A DNA stretch of 64,000 bases from the NCBI RefSeq assembly GCF_019130065.1, contig NZ_JAHSPG010000003.1, forward strand, positions 558,001-622,000, read 5' to 3'. The notes below the pieces were generated by a model. It was given only the letters and a program-made list of their open reading frames with translations. It had not been told where the DNA came from and did no database searches. This document shows positions 44,757 through 52,894 of this stretch, one piece after another (within the stretch, counting starts at the first letter, position 1; every line of letters begins with the position of its first letter). The DNA comes from Pinibacter aurantiacus. Its GTDB lineage: Bacteria; Bacteroidota; Bacteroidia; Chitinophagales; Chitinophagaceae. Both the position numbers and the translations under genes were made by a program.

Positions 44757-45473
44757 GTGAAGCCAAGGAATATATTCTTATTGATTCTGTTGATTATCGT
44801 TGTGGATCAGGTGATTAAGATTTGGATTAAGACACATATGCCGCTTAGCTACAATTGGGACCCTTCTCACGTACCTATGACGAAATATGACCGCGGTATC
44901 CGTCCGTTTGGCCCTAATGCTAGCTGGTGCCAGATATACTTCGTAGAAAACGAGGGCATGGCATGGGGTTGGAAATTTGGAGGTGACTGGGGGAAAATGT
45001 TGCTGACCCTGTTCCGTTTGTTCGCCGTGATCTTTGGTGTTTATTATATCCTCAGCATTATCAAAAAGAAATATCATAAAGGTTTTATCATCTGCGTAGG
45101 TTTAATTTTTGCCGGCGCCCTTGGAAACCTTATCGATAGCATGTTCTATGGTTTGATCTTTGAAGAAAGTACATTTACTGCCGTTGCCAAAATGTTCCCA
45201 AAACAAGGCTATGCAGGCTTTCTTCACGGCAAAGTGGTAGATATGTTTTACTTCCCTATCATTCACTCTCACTTTCCTAAATGGCTGCCGGTTATTGGCG
45301 GTGACGATTTTGAATTCTTTAGCCCGGTGTTCAATCTTGCAGATGCTTCTATCTCTGTTGGGGTGATCGCTATTTTACTTTTCCAGAAAAAGTTTTTCCA
45401 TCACCACACCACGGGAAGCGAAGCGGTTGCTACATCAAGCACCACTGTAAATGATGACATCAAAGCTGTTTAA
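44757..45473 (+). CDS. lspA: Lipoprotein signal peptidase II, long form
   Basis: 238 aa from GTG at 44757. Family motifs: VVDQVIKIWIKTHMP, FVENEGMAWGW, GLIFAGALGNLIDSMFYG and the catalytic second Asp in FNLADASISVGV, with the first Asp in GNLIDS. E. coli LspA has about 164 aa; the extra length here is an insertion between GNLIDS and FNLADA (about residues 125-195) and a hydrophilic tail, as seen in other Bacteroidota. It cleaves lipoprotein precursors in the inner membrane; at least five lipoproteins are encoded in this window. Confidence 0.95.
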   Translation: MKPRNIFLLILLIIVVDQVIKIWIKTHMPLSYNWDPSHVPMTKYDRGIRPFGPNASWCQIYFVENEGMAWGWKFGGDWGKMLLTLFRLFAVIFGVYYILSIIKKKYHKGFIICVGLIFAGALGNLIDSMFYGLIFEESTFTAVAKMFPKQGYAGFLHGKVVDMFYFPIIHSHFPKWLPVIGGDDFEFFSPVFNLADASISVGVIAILLFQKKFFHHHTTGSEAVATSSTTVNDDIKAV

Positions 45474-45500
45474 AATATTGGTTTGATCACGGACGTAATA

Positions 45501-45530
45501 AGTAGGGGGCGAACACGATTCGCCCCATGC
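45501..45530. repeat. GGGGCGAAT palindrome, copy 2
   Basis: AGTAGGGGGCGAACACGATT followed by CGCCCC, 27 bp after the lspA stop. The left arm carries one change. Confidence 0.75.
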
Positions 45531-45708
45531 ACAATATTATTTTTGTCTAAACGTTCTAAACCAAACACCCTCCTTTTGCCCTGACGGTAACTTCGATCGT
45601 TTAAATTACCCTGATTTGTTCAGTATCCTGTTGTTTGGTACACTTTTCGTGTATTGAAACAATCGCCTATGAATGACCAAGCATATTTAAAATAGAAAAC
45701 CACCGTTT

Positions 45709-46464
45709 ATGAAATCATTTGTAAGCATTCTTTCCATTGCATGTTTGGTATTTCTTTTCGTTGCGGGCTGTTCAAAGGAACACAGCGTTGAAAAAAAAGA
45801 CACTACAATAACTTCCACCTGGTCATTTTCCGAAGGTGACAACAATTTTAAAGGCACGGTAGATTCCGCCTACATTGATACTGCCTCCAATATCGTATTC
45901 CTGAATCTTAATGGCACAGCCGACAATGGCTCCGATAAAATTGCAATTGTTATTTACGGCACCCAGATAGCGAATGGTACCTATACCTCACCGCAAGCAT
46001 TTTTCACCTATACGCAAAACAATAATGTCATTTATCAAAGCGATGCAAGCCAGGCCAAGTTTAGCGTAAATATCTCCAACCTCGATACATCCAGTGTGTC
46101 GGGAACTTTTAGTGGCGAGGTGATGAGCGGCAACGGTATAGCGGTAAATATTACAAATGGTAAATTCACCTCTGTACTTAAGAAAGATGTTATCGGAAGT
46201 ATACCTACAGGCAACCTGACAGTGTGGGCATCTGAAAGCTGCAATCAAAATGATCCTATTGAAGTAATCATCAATGGGCAAAAGGAATTCGTTGAAAACT
46301 TTACTGCAACAGCTCCGGATTGTGGTGCGCAAGGAGCTGCAAACTATACATTGCCTGCGGGCTACTACAGTGTGACTGCAATTTGCGGCGGCGACACTGT
46401 TAATTATCCTGATAAAGTGTTGGTGCAGCCTTACGCGTGTAACCAGTTGCAATTGCTGCACTAG
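45709..46464 (+). CDS. Lipoprotein of unknown function
   Basis: 251 aa. Lipoprotein signal peptide KSFVSILSIACLVFLFVAGC with lipobox VAGC. The mature part has a beta-rich middle (residues about 35-155, SGTFSGEVMSGNGIAVNITN) and a C-terminal section (about 165-251) with four Cys (ASESCNQND, APDCGAQG, AICGGDT, PYACNQL), which may form disulfides. No family recognised. It is followed by a strong terminator, so it is monocistronic. Confidence 0.85.
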   Translation: MKSFVSILSIACLVFLFVAGCSKEHSVEKKDTTITSTWSFSEGDNNFKGTVDSAYIDTASNIVFLNLNGTADNGSDKIAIVIYGTQIANGTYTSPQAFFTYTQNNNVIYQSDASQAKFSVNISNLDTSSVSGTFSGEVMSGNGIAVNITNGKFTSVLKKDVIGSIPTGNLTVWASESCNQNDPIEVIINGQKEFVENFTATAPDCGAQGAANYTLPAGYYSVTAICGGDTVNYPDKVLVQPYACNQLQLLH

Positions 46465-46510
46465 ACGTGAGCGTTGAAATGTGAATCATAACATACTCCA
46501 CAATAAATAA

Positions 46511-46546
46511 AAATCCCTGATAGCATTTGAACTATCAGGGATTTTT
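46511..46546 (+). terminator. Intrinsic terminator of the lipoprotein gene
   Basis: 14-bp perfect stem ATCCCTGATAG-type arms (46510-46523 and 46532-46545), 8-nt loop, T-run. Confidence 0.92.
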
Positions 46547-46572
46547 ATTTTAAAACGATGATCGTCGATTCT

Positions 46573-46852
46573 TTTTCGCTTCGCGAATTTTTAACATGTC
46601 GCCCCTCTGGTGCTGGTATTTAATTGACCACTCTTTTTCTTTTTTTCTACTGACGTGTTGCCCCCCTGGGGCTTGCTCATTTTTCGACATTGTTTATTGC
46701 AAACTAACATGTCCCACCAATGGAGTTATTCAATACATTCAGCAAGTTGCAAACAGCCCCAGCGGGGCGACACGTCAGTAGAAAAAGAAATCAATCTGGA
46801 AAACATAGAGCCAGCCCCAGAGGGGCGACATGTTAAAAATTCGCGAAGCGAA
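46573..46852. repeat. 280-bp nested palindrome (GTCGCCCC type)
   Basis: Outer arms of about 42 bp (46573-46616 and 46811-46852) include CGCTTCGCGAATTTTTAACA. Inner arms (46648-46674 and 46755-46785) include CTACTGACGTGTTGCCCC and its near complement. The central 80 bp is not repetitive. A spurious 207-codon frame crosses it. Confidence 0.88.
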
Positions 46853-46853
46853 A

Positions 46854-46927
46854 GTGCCGCGGTTCGTGTCCCTCACGAACCATCAAAGCTGAATGTCTGT
46901 GCGGTTCGTGGGGACACGAACCGCGGC
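46854..46927. repeat. Inverted repeat with 18-bp arms
   Basis: Perfect arms TGCCGCGGTTCGTGTCCC (46854-46871) and complement (46910-46927). Each arm also folds on itself through GTTCGTG/CACGAAC. Confidence 0.88.
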
Positions 46928-46958
46928 ATCCGGCACTCAGAGAAATCCGTTAATGTCA

Positions 46959-46983
46959 AGGGCGAATGCGATTCGCCCCTACC
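46959..46983. repeat. GGGGCGAAT palindrome, copy 3
   Basis: AGGGCGAATGCGATTCGCCC plus CTACC. Near-perfect copy within the repeat-filled gap 46465-47008. Confidence 0.8.
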
Positions 46984-46984
46984 A

Positions 46985-47008
46985 TTTTCAAATTTTCAAA
47001 TTTTCAAA
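46985..47008. repeat. Single-armed TTTGAAAA repeat abutting the GH2 stop
   Basis: Three TTTGAAAA 8-mers read on minus directly after the TAA stop of the beta-galactosidase gene. No second arm. Confidence 0.75.
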
Positions 47009-49747
47009 TTAATAAACTCTCCTCACCTCAATGCCATTCAAAATCGTTTCTCCTTTTACAGCTTTGAAGCTTACGGTAATACCTCCATTGTTATTGGCAG
47101 ATATTTTTGTTTTGGTAGAATAGGCAGTAATTGGCAACAGATAGTTGGTATTGCTCAATCCATTAATAACCGGAATGTTATTCACCAATACATCAAAAGC
47201 CCTTTGCTCTGCGGTTGCAGTTTCGCCGGCATTCTTATCAAGATTGTACACCAGCTTTTCTGCCTGCTTATCTGTTGACAATTCCGCAAAATGAAGCGTT
47301 ACTTCGTAAGCACCATCAGGAACATCTAGCTTGAATTGCTCAATGCCTACACGTTGTGTTTCAAACAAAGCATCGTGATCGGTGCCAATAATGTTTCTGT
47401 CAGAACCGTAAGGCAGGCGATCATTGCCCTTCAATTTAAAAACGTGTCCGCCAATGTATCCCCAACTTCCCGCCGAGTATGCCTGCTCCGGTTGCCACAC
47501 GATATTATCTTTTGTGTCGGTAAAATATCTTTCATCACCAAGACTCACGTGAATATCACTGAACGGCATTTTTGTGCTGTTTAATTTTTTAGGCAAAAGC
47601 GTGAACTGAACATCAACCACATCTTTTTCTGTAACACTCTTTTCTGCGCTGATTGCTTCCAGTTTATTGTTGCCGTTGGCAAATGGCACATTGATCTTTG
47701 CCACACCAAAATCCGGTTTTACTTTTCCTAAAGATTTTCCATTCAGCAATACTTCAATTTCGTTTTGATTGGTATAGATCTCTACAGGCTGCGAGCAATA
47801 CGAATCGTTATCATCTGTGGCTGTTGCACTGCGAAGCGTCCAGTTACGGGAACCAATTTTAATAACCGGAGTTTGCAACAAATGCGATTGATAGTACCAA
47901 TAAACGTCTTTCGGCTCGCGGGTTGCAGACACTATGCCCTTCATATTCATGTGCGGGTTCGTTTCTGTTCTTGCTTCTGCGTTGAACTCCACAAAGTTCC
48001 ATAGCGCCATTCCGGCAACGAAAGGCCTGTCCATCATCGCTTTGAAATAATGCTCATGATAATAATTGCCATACTCAGCTGTTTTGTCAAAACGAACAGG
48101 CGTAAAATCATGCAGTCGCGCATCTACATCTGCACCATATTCCGAAATGATCACCGGTTTATCTGCAACTTCCTTATGATGTCTCTCAAGAAAAGCATCA
48201 AAGCCATTGATATCGGCGCCATACCAGCCCTGGTACAGGTTCCAGCCCACAACCATTGGAATTTTTGTGAGCCCGTATTTGTAATGCACATCAAAGTTTC
48301 CGTAAAATGGAATCATGGTGTAACGTGTGGAATCTTCTTTCCTGGTAAGATCTTCCAGTTGCTGTGCAAATTTCGCCAATGTTTTAAAATACGCATCTCG
48401 CTCCGGCGTTTTGTCGCCGTAACGTGGAGCGATCATTACTTCATTCATGTATGCCCAAATGATCACACTTGGATGATTGTATGACTGGCGTATCATTTCA
48501 ACCTGCATTTGTTTACAATTGTTGTAAAATGCATCGCTATCGGTAATCCTGTTGACAATTGGAATTTCCACGGATGCCATGATGCCGAGCCTGTCACAGG
48601 TTTCAAGGATAGTAGGATCTTGCGGATAGTGCGCAATGCGGATAAAGTTCGCACCCATTTGTTTCATCAGCTCAATGTCCTTAATGTTCATCGCATCGGA
48701 GATCGCGTTGCCCATGCCCGGATAATCCTGATGGCGGTTTGCGCCCACCAGCTTCATATGTTTTCCATTGAGAAAAAACCCGGAGTTGGCATCAAACGAA
48801 AACCAGCGAAAGCCAAGCGCATTTACCACTTCATCTACCTGCTGATTGGTTTCTTTATCTATAAGGGTTGTCACGACGTTGTAGACATACGGGCTTTCGG
48901 GCGACCACAATTTTGGCTGGCTAATATTATCTATCTTTTGCTCGAAAGCATTAGTGCCAGCGGTCTTTGATTTGAACGCAGTTTCTTTCGATGCAATTAT
49001 TTTGCCTTCCGCATCTTTAATAACAGATCGAACAACAAGTTTTTTCGCTTTTGCATTGTTGTTTATAAATGCGCCTTTTATCAAAACATTTGCCTTCTCA
49101 GCAGACACGGAAGGGGTTGACACGAACACTCCTTTTGAAGCATAGTTGTCCATATCGAAGTGCACACGATCTGCAGCTATCAAATAAACATCGCGGTAGA
49201 TGCCGCCATAAAAAGTAAAATCGGCGCCGAGTGGCGGAACGTTTTCGTTGTGTGCATTGTCAACCCTTACAGTAATTTCATTGGCTGTTACACCAGCACC
49301 GTCGTTCAGTTGTATGAAGTCATTTATTTTAAAAGAGAAAAAATTATACCCTCCGGTGTGTGAACCAACTTTTTTTCCATTTAAAAAAATCTCGGCGATT
49401 TGATTTGCCGCTTCAAAGAAAATATAGACATCCTTATTCTTCCAGGAGTTATCGATGAACAGCGTTTTCTTGTACCAGCCAACACCTCTGTAATAACCGG
49501 GTTCATCATCCATCACATCGGTAGCGTTCCATGTGTGGGGCAGTGACACGTTTTCCCAGCCCACACTTTTATCGCCGGTATTGGCCACTTCGCCTTTATG
49601 GAACTGCCAGTTGGTGTTGATGGAACTTACAATGCGTTGTTGCGCAAACAAATTTGTTGCAGAAAAAATGAAAAATAAACAGATGAAAATTTTAAGTAGA
49701 GACGCTTGAAAAAGCGTCTTCTTTCTGAAGACATTCTGATATAACAT
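47009..49747 (-). CDS. Exported GH2 beta-galactosidase-like glycoside hydrolase
   Basis: 912 aa. Signal peptide (about residues 18-36, LKIFICLFFIFSATNLFAQ) preceded by an unusual n-region encoded by a palindromic repeat. GH2 sugar-binding domain about 40-215 (NWQFHKGEV, PHTWNATDVMDDEPGYYRGVGWY), Ig-like domain about 216-320, catalytic barrel about 320-620 with acid/base Glu in WAYMNEVM and nucleophile Glu in VISEYGAD. The C-terminal 290 residues hold a further beta domain and a malectin-like domain (about 760-912). It probably releases galactose or a related sugar from glycans outside the cytoplasm; the exact substrate is uncertain. A mutarotase gene lies just upstream. Confidence 0.92.
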   Translation of the reverse strand: MLYQNVFRKKTLFQASLLKIFICLFFIFSATNLFAQQRIVSSINTNWQFHKGEVANTGDKSVGWENVSLPHTWNATDVMDDEPGYYRGVGWYKKTLFIDNSWKNKDVYIFFEAANQIAEIFLNGKKVGSHTGGYNFFSFKINDFIQLNDGAGVTANEITVRVDNAHNENVPPLGADFTFYGGIYRDVYLIAADRVHFDMDNYASKGVFVSTPSVSAEKANVLIKGAFINNNAKAKKLVVRSVIKDAEGKIIASKETAFKSKTAGTNAFEQKIDNISQPKLWSPESPYVYNVVTTLIDKETNQQVDEVVNALGFRWFSFDANSGFFLNGKHMKLVGANRHQDYPGMGNAISDAMNIKDIELMKQMGANFIRIAHYPQDPTILETCDRLGIMASVEIPIVNRITDSDAFYNNCKQMQVEMIRQSYNHPSVIIWAYMNEVMIAPRYGDKTPERDAYFKTLAKFAQQLEDLTRKEDSTRYTMIPFYGNFDVHYKYGLTKIPMVVGWNLYQGWYGADINGFDAFLERHHKEVADKPVIISEYGADVDARLHDFTPVRFDKTAEYGNYYHEHYFKAMMDRPFVAGMALWNFVEFNAEARTETNPHMNMKGIVSATREPKDVYWYYQSHLLQTPVIKIGSRNWTLRSATATDDNDSYCSQPVEIYTNQNEIEVLLNGKSLGKVKPDFGVAKINVPFANGNNKLEAISAEKSVTEKDVVDVQFTLLPKKLNSTKMPFSDIHVSLGDERYFTDTKDNIVWQPEQAYSAGSWGYIGGHVFKLKGNDRLPYGSDRNIIGTDHDALFETQRVGIEQFKLDVPDGAYEVTLHFAELSTDKQAEKLVYNLDKNAGETATAEQRAFDVLVNNIPVINGLSNTNYLLPITAYSTKTKISANNNGGITVSFKAVKGETILNGIEVRRVY
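49696..49721. repeat. GTAGAGACGC palindrome, copy 1, inside a coding region
   Basis: GTAGAGACGCTTGAAAAAGC then GTCTTC. On minus it encodes residues about 10-17 of the beta-galactosidase precursor (KTLFQASL). Other copies: 49856-49881 and 54447-54468. Confidence 0.85.
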
Positions 49748-49855
49748 CGTTCTAATCGTTTTATGAAAAATATGACGCGGATTAAAGCTTTGAAGGTACC
49801 ATAGACTGGTTACACCATATTATAATCAGCTACGCTAAAACTACGTCACAAAAAA

Positions 49856-49881
49856 GTAGAGACGCCTTTTCAGGCGTCTCT
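49856..49881. repeat. GTAGAGACGC palindrome, copy 2
   Basis: GTAGAGACGCCTTTTCAGGC then GTCTCT; 10-bp perfect arms. It lies in the gap between the GH2 and mutarotase genes. Confidence 0.87.
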
Positions 49882-49923
49882 GAAATTCATGCATGTGTAT
49901 CAATGGCACCGCGACGGCGACCC

Positions 49924-49946
49924 AGGGCGAATGCAATTCGCCCTAC
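49924..49946. repeat. GGGGCGAAT palindrome, copy 4
   Basis: AGGGCGAATGCAATTCGCCC plus TAC, 14 bp beyond the mutarotase stop codon on minus. Confidence 0.8.
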
Positions 49947-49959
49947 GCATTCATTAATT

Positions 49960-51147
49960 TTATTTAACACTAAACTTATAAACTGTGCTGGTCTTATATG
50001 TTTGGCCAGGATTCAAAGTTGTTGATGGGAACGATGGTTGGTTTGGTGAATCAGGAAAATGTTGTGTTTCCATACAGAAAGCTGTTCTGAAATCATCTTT
50101 CGCACCACTTTTGAAAGTGTTTTTGCTTGCCATGAAGTTACCACCATAGAATTGAAGACCAGGCTCTTGCGTCAACACATCCATTACGATGCCTGATTTA
50201 TCGCCCACTACAGTTGCTGCATGATTAAGACCAGAGCCGGTGTTTGCATTTAACACAAAGTTGTGATCATAACCTTTGCCATTTTTCAATTGCACGTTCG
50301 TTGTATCATTTACACGAGCGCCGATGGTTGTTGGTTTTGTAAAATCAAACGGAGTACTTGCAACCGGTTCATTTTTACCTGTTGGGATCAAGGTAGCATC
50401 TACCGGAGTGTATTTATCAGCATTGATTTGTACCAAATGATTGTTGATTGTTCCGCTTCCTTCGCCATTCAGGTTGAAGTACGCATGGTTGGTAAGGTTG
50501 CAAACTGTTTTCTTGTCAGTAGTTGCCTCGTAATCTATTTTCAATTCATCATTTGCCAAAGCGTAAGTAACTTTTACATTCAGGTTACCCGGGAATCCTT
50601 CTTCCATATCTTTTGACAAATAAGTCAATTCAACCGTAGAGTCATTCACTTGTTTAGCATCCCACACACAAGAGCTGTAGCCTTTTTTACCGCCGTGCAA
50701 TGTGTTAGGACCGTTGTTGGCAAACAGTTTATACTCCTTACCGTCAAGAGAAAATTTTGCTTTACCTATTCTATTGCCATAACGGCCGATCAATCCACCG
50801 AAAAACGCATCCGTTGAATCCTGGTATTGTTTTACACTTCCAAAACCAACTACCACGTCGGTCTTCTGGCCATCTTTACCCGGCACCCACAAGCCAACCA
50901 ATCTGCCACCAAAGTTGGTAACAGCAGCGCTTAAACCATTTGCGGTTTTCAACGTATACAGATCCGTTTGTTTGCCATCAACAGTTGCTTCAAAATTTTT
51001 CTTGTCTAACGGAGAAGCAGATGATGCTTCCACTTTCGTGCTATCGTTTGCACTGGCCTGTTCAGTTGTTGCAGAGTTATTACAAGCTGCAATCGTAATC
51101 AATGCTGCTCCTGCAATAAGCGGCATGAAGTGTTTTTTTCTGTTCAT
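49960..51147 (-). CDS. galM: Aldose 1-epimerase (mutarotase), lipoprotein form
   Basis: 395 aa from the ATG at 51147; a TTG four codons earlier is less likely. Lipoprotein signal peptide NRKKHFMPLIAGAALITIAAC. The mutarotase domain has NFGGRLVGLWVPGKDG, GRYGNRIGKAKFSLDG, NNGPNTLHGGKKGYS (catalytic His), NLTNHAYFNLNGEGSG (second His) and TQEPGLQFYGGNF (Glu region). It interconverts alpha and beta anomers of hexoses. As a lipoprotein beside a secreted beta-galactosidase it probably acts on sugars released outside the cytoplasm. Some copies of this form are common in Bacteroidota. Confidence 0.93.
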   Translation of the reverse strand: MNRKKHFMPLIAGAALITIAACNNSATTEQASANDSTKVEASSASPLDKKNFEATVDGKQTDLYTLKTANGLSAAVTNFGGRLVGLWVPGKDGQKTDVVVGFGSVKQYQDSTDAFFGGLIGRYGNRIGKAKFSLDGKEYKLFANNGPNTLHGGKKGYSSCVWDAKQVNDSTVELTYLSKDMEEGFPGNLNVKVTYALANDELKIDYEATTDKKTVCNLTNHAYFNLNGEGSGTINNHLVQINADKYTPVDATLIPTGKNEPVASTPFDFTKPTTIGARVNDTTNVQLKNGKGYDHNFVLNANTGSGLNHAATVVGDKSGIVMDVLTQEPGLQFYGGNFMASKNTFKSGAKDDFRTAFCMETQHFPDSPNQPSFPSTTLNPGQTYKTSTVYKFSVK

Positions 51148-51367
51148 TGTATTGGTCAATTTGTATTCTTGGTGAAAATATTGCGGATTAAGTTAGGAAA
51201 TATTTTGAAAGCGGAAGCAAAAACAGCAATAATTGTGCAATTGACAATAATAATCGGGAATAGTCAATCGTGAAATAACTGTGCGTAAGGGGAATCGCGG
51301 CTTTTTGAGCGCTGACTGGTAAAATAGAATCGCGGAGGGGTTGTTTATCAAGATTTCATGATTCACG

Positions 51368-51398
51368 TTTGACCATTCACGTCCCACCACTATCTTTA
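51368..51398 (+). promoter_or_regulatory. Promoter for the 388-aa lipoprotein gene
   Basis: TTTG (51368-51371), 19-bp spacer, TATCTTTA (51391-51398), 27 bp before the ATG. The TTTG lies within the word pair ATTCACGTTTGACCATTCAC, a repeat word also seen at 58465-58487. Confidence 0.65.
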
Positions 51399-51424
51399 CG
51401 GCACATTTGAACAACCCTTTATCT

Positions 51425-52591
51425 ATGTATCCGAAGAAAAACAGCCTACATGTATGCCTTGCATTGCTAATTGTATCTGCCACTTTTGTAGTGATCAGCG
51501 GTTGCTCTGCAGGTAAAGCCGCTCTTAAAAAAGGTGATTATTACAGCGCCTGTCTTCAATCCATCGATCGTTTGCGCTCTTCTCCCACCAATAAAAAAGC
51601 AATCGAAACATTAAAGGAAGCTTACCCGTTGGCGGTAAATTATACAAAGCAGGAAGAAACCGGCCTCACTCAATTTTATAAGCAGGGAAATTATTTGCAG
51701 GTTTACCGCAATTATGAAGCCATGAGCAACATTGCGAGGAACATCATCACCAGTCCGGGAGCAATGAAGGTAATTCCTTACCCCAATACCTATACGGACG
51801 AACTGAATAAATACCGCGGGCTCGCTGCAGACGAATCGTATAGAATGGGAGAAGCTGCGCTGAACATCAACTCACGGGAGTCGGCGAAAACAGCGTACTA
51901 CAACTTTTTGCAGGTGCAACAAATAGATCCTAATTACAAAGATGTAAACAACAAGATAAATGACGCATTGTGGCTGGCCACGCTAAAAGTAATGATCGAT
52001 ATGGCGCCCATTTCAGGAGCTTACCAGGTAAATGCTGATTTCTTTTACACGCAAATATTGAACTACACTTCATCAACACTGAAAGATAAATTCATTCGTT
52101 TTTATACACCTTCAGAAGCGCAGGAATATCAGATAAATCCTGATCAGGTTTTGCAAGTTGGTTTTTACGATTTTGTTGTTGGCAATGTGTACGACAGCAA
52201 GAACACGTACGATGTTAAGAGAGACAGCGTAAAGATTGGAACCTCCAGAGACAAGTCAGGCACTCCATTTGACGTGTATGGCACTGTTACGGCAAGAGTC
52301 ACTGCATACACGCGCAACATAGATTCCAGAGGTTTGCTTGATGTGTACATTACAGATTATACTACAAACAGATCACTTGCTTCGCGCCGCTTTACAGGCG
52401 GTTATACGTGGGCAACAAGTTGGGGTTCTTTTAACGGAGATGAGCGAGCATTAACGGTCGACGAACTTGCAATGATCGGAAGACAGCCCGGAGTACCGCC
52501 TCCACCACAACAACTTTTTGTTGAGTTCACCAAACCGCTCTACACACAGGCAACGGATTTTATAAGAAGTTTTTATAGCAGTTATCAGTAA
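51425..52591 (+). CDS. Lipoprotein of unknown function, TPR-like N-terminal half
   Basis: 388 aa from the ATG at 51425; an in-frame TTG at 51407 would be too close to the promoter. Signal peptide with lipobox ISGC. Residues about 25-180 are helical with tetratricopeptide-like spacing (ALKKGDYYSACLQSIDRL, AALNINSRESAKTAYYNFLQVQQIDPNYKD). Residues about 185-388 are beta-rich, with DVYGTVTARVTAYTR and DERALTVDELAMI. Family not recognised; the architecture is common among Bacteroidota envelope lipoproteins. The TAA stop is the start of the repeat 52589-52699. Confidence 0.85.
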   Translation: MYPKKNSLHVCLALLIVSATFVVISGCSAGKAALKKGDYYSACLQSIDRLRSSPTNKKAIETLKEAYPLAVNYTKQEETGLTQFYKQGNYLQVYRNYEAMSNIARNIITSPGAMKVIPYPNTYTDELNKYRGLAADESYRMGEAALNINSRESAKTAYYNFLQVQQIDPNYKDVNNKINDALWLATLKVMIDMAPISGAYQVNADFFYTQILNYTSSTLKDKFIRFYTPSEAQEYQINPDQVLQVGFYDFVVGNVYDSKNTYDVKRDSVKIGTSRDKSGTPFDVYGTVTARVTAYTRNIDSRGLLDVYITDYTTNRSLASRRFTGGYTWATSWGSFNGDERALTVDELAMIGRQPGVPPPPQQLFVEFTKPLYTQATDFIRSFYSSYQ

Positions 52592-52699
52592 CTGAATAAT
52601 TGAATAACTGAATAACTGAATAACTGAGCGGTTGATTAAGCGAGTGACTGACTGAATTCATGCCATTTCAGTTATTTAATTATTCAGTTATTCAGTCAT
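52589..52699. repeat. Inverted tandem-word repeat (GAATAACT type)
   Basis: Left arm 52589-52627 begins in the stop codon of the lipoprotein gene (CAGTAACTGAATAATTGAAT); right arm 52667-52699, spacer about 39 bp. The rest of the 303-bp gap to the OmpA gene holds a 15-codon open frame (52836-52883) of doubtful meaning and no clear promoter. Confidence 0.88.
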
Positions 52700-52894
52700 C
52701 GCCCTCCCCGCGGAATGATTTTTTATAAGTATTTCTTAACAGTTTATAAAAGCCTTATTGCCTATTGATTTTCAAGATCTGTTAAGCTATAGAAGAAAAA
52801 ATTTAGCTTATTTTTTTCTACCGGGAAATGTTAGTATGAAAATACTGGCAATGACGCTTTATTGCTGCTATTCTTTCAATTAAATTTCTTGTTT

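Noticed and set aside
46655-47278. Plus-strand open frame of 207 codons
   Set aside because: It runs through the nested palindromes and into the antisense strand of the GH2 gene; its apparent protein is translated repeat.
51193-51483. Minus-strand open frame of 96 codons in the galM/lipoprotein divergent gap
   Set aside because: It overlaps the start and promoter of the 51425 lipoprotein gene and has no recognisable features.
52836-52883. A 15-codon open frame ahead of the OmpA gene as a leader peptide
   Set aside because: No promoter or regulatory hairpin could be placed and there is no runs-of-one-amino-acid signature, so chance is as likely.
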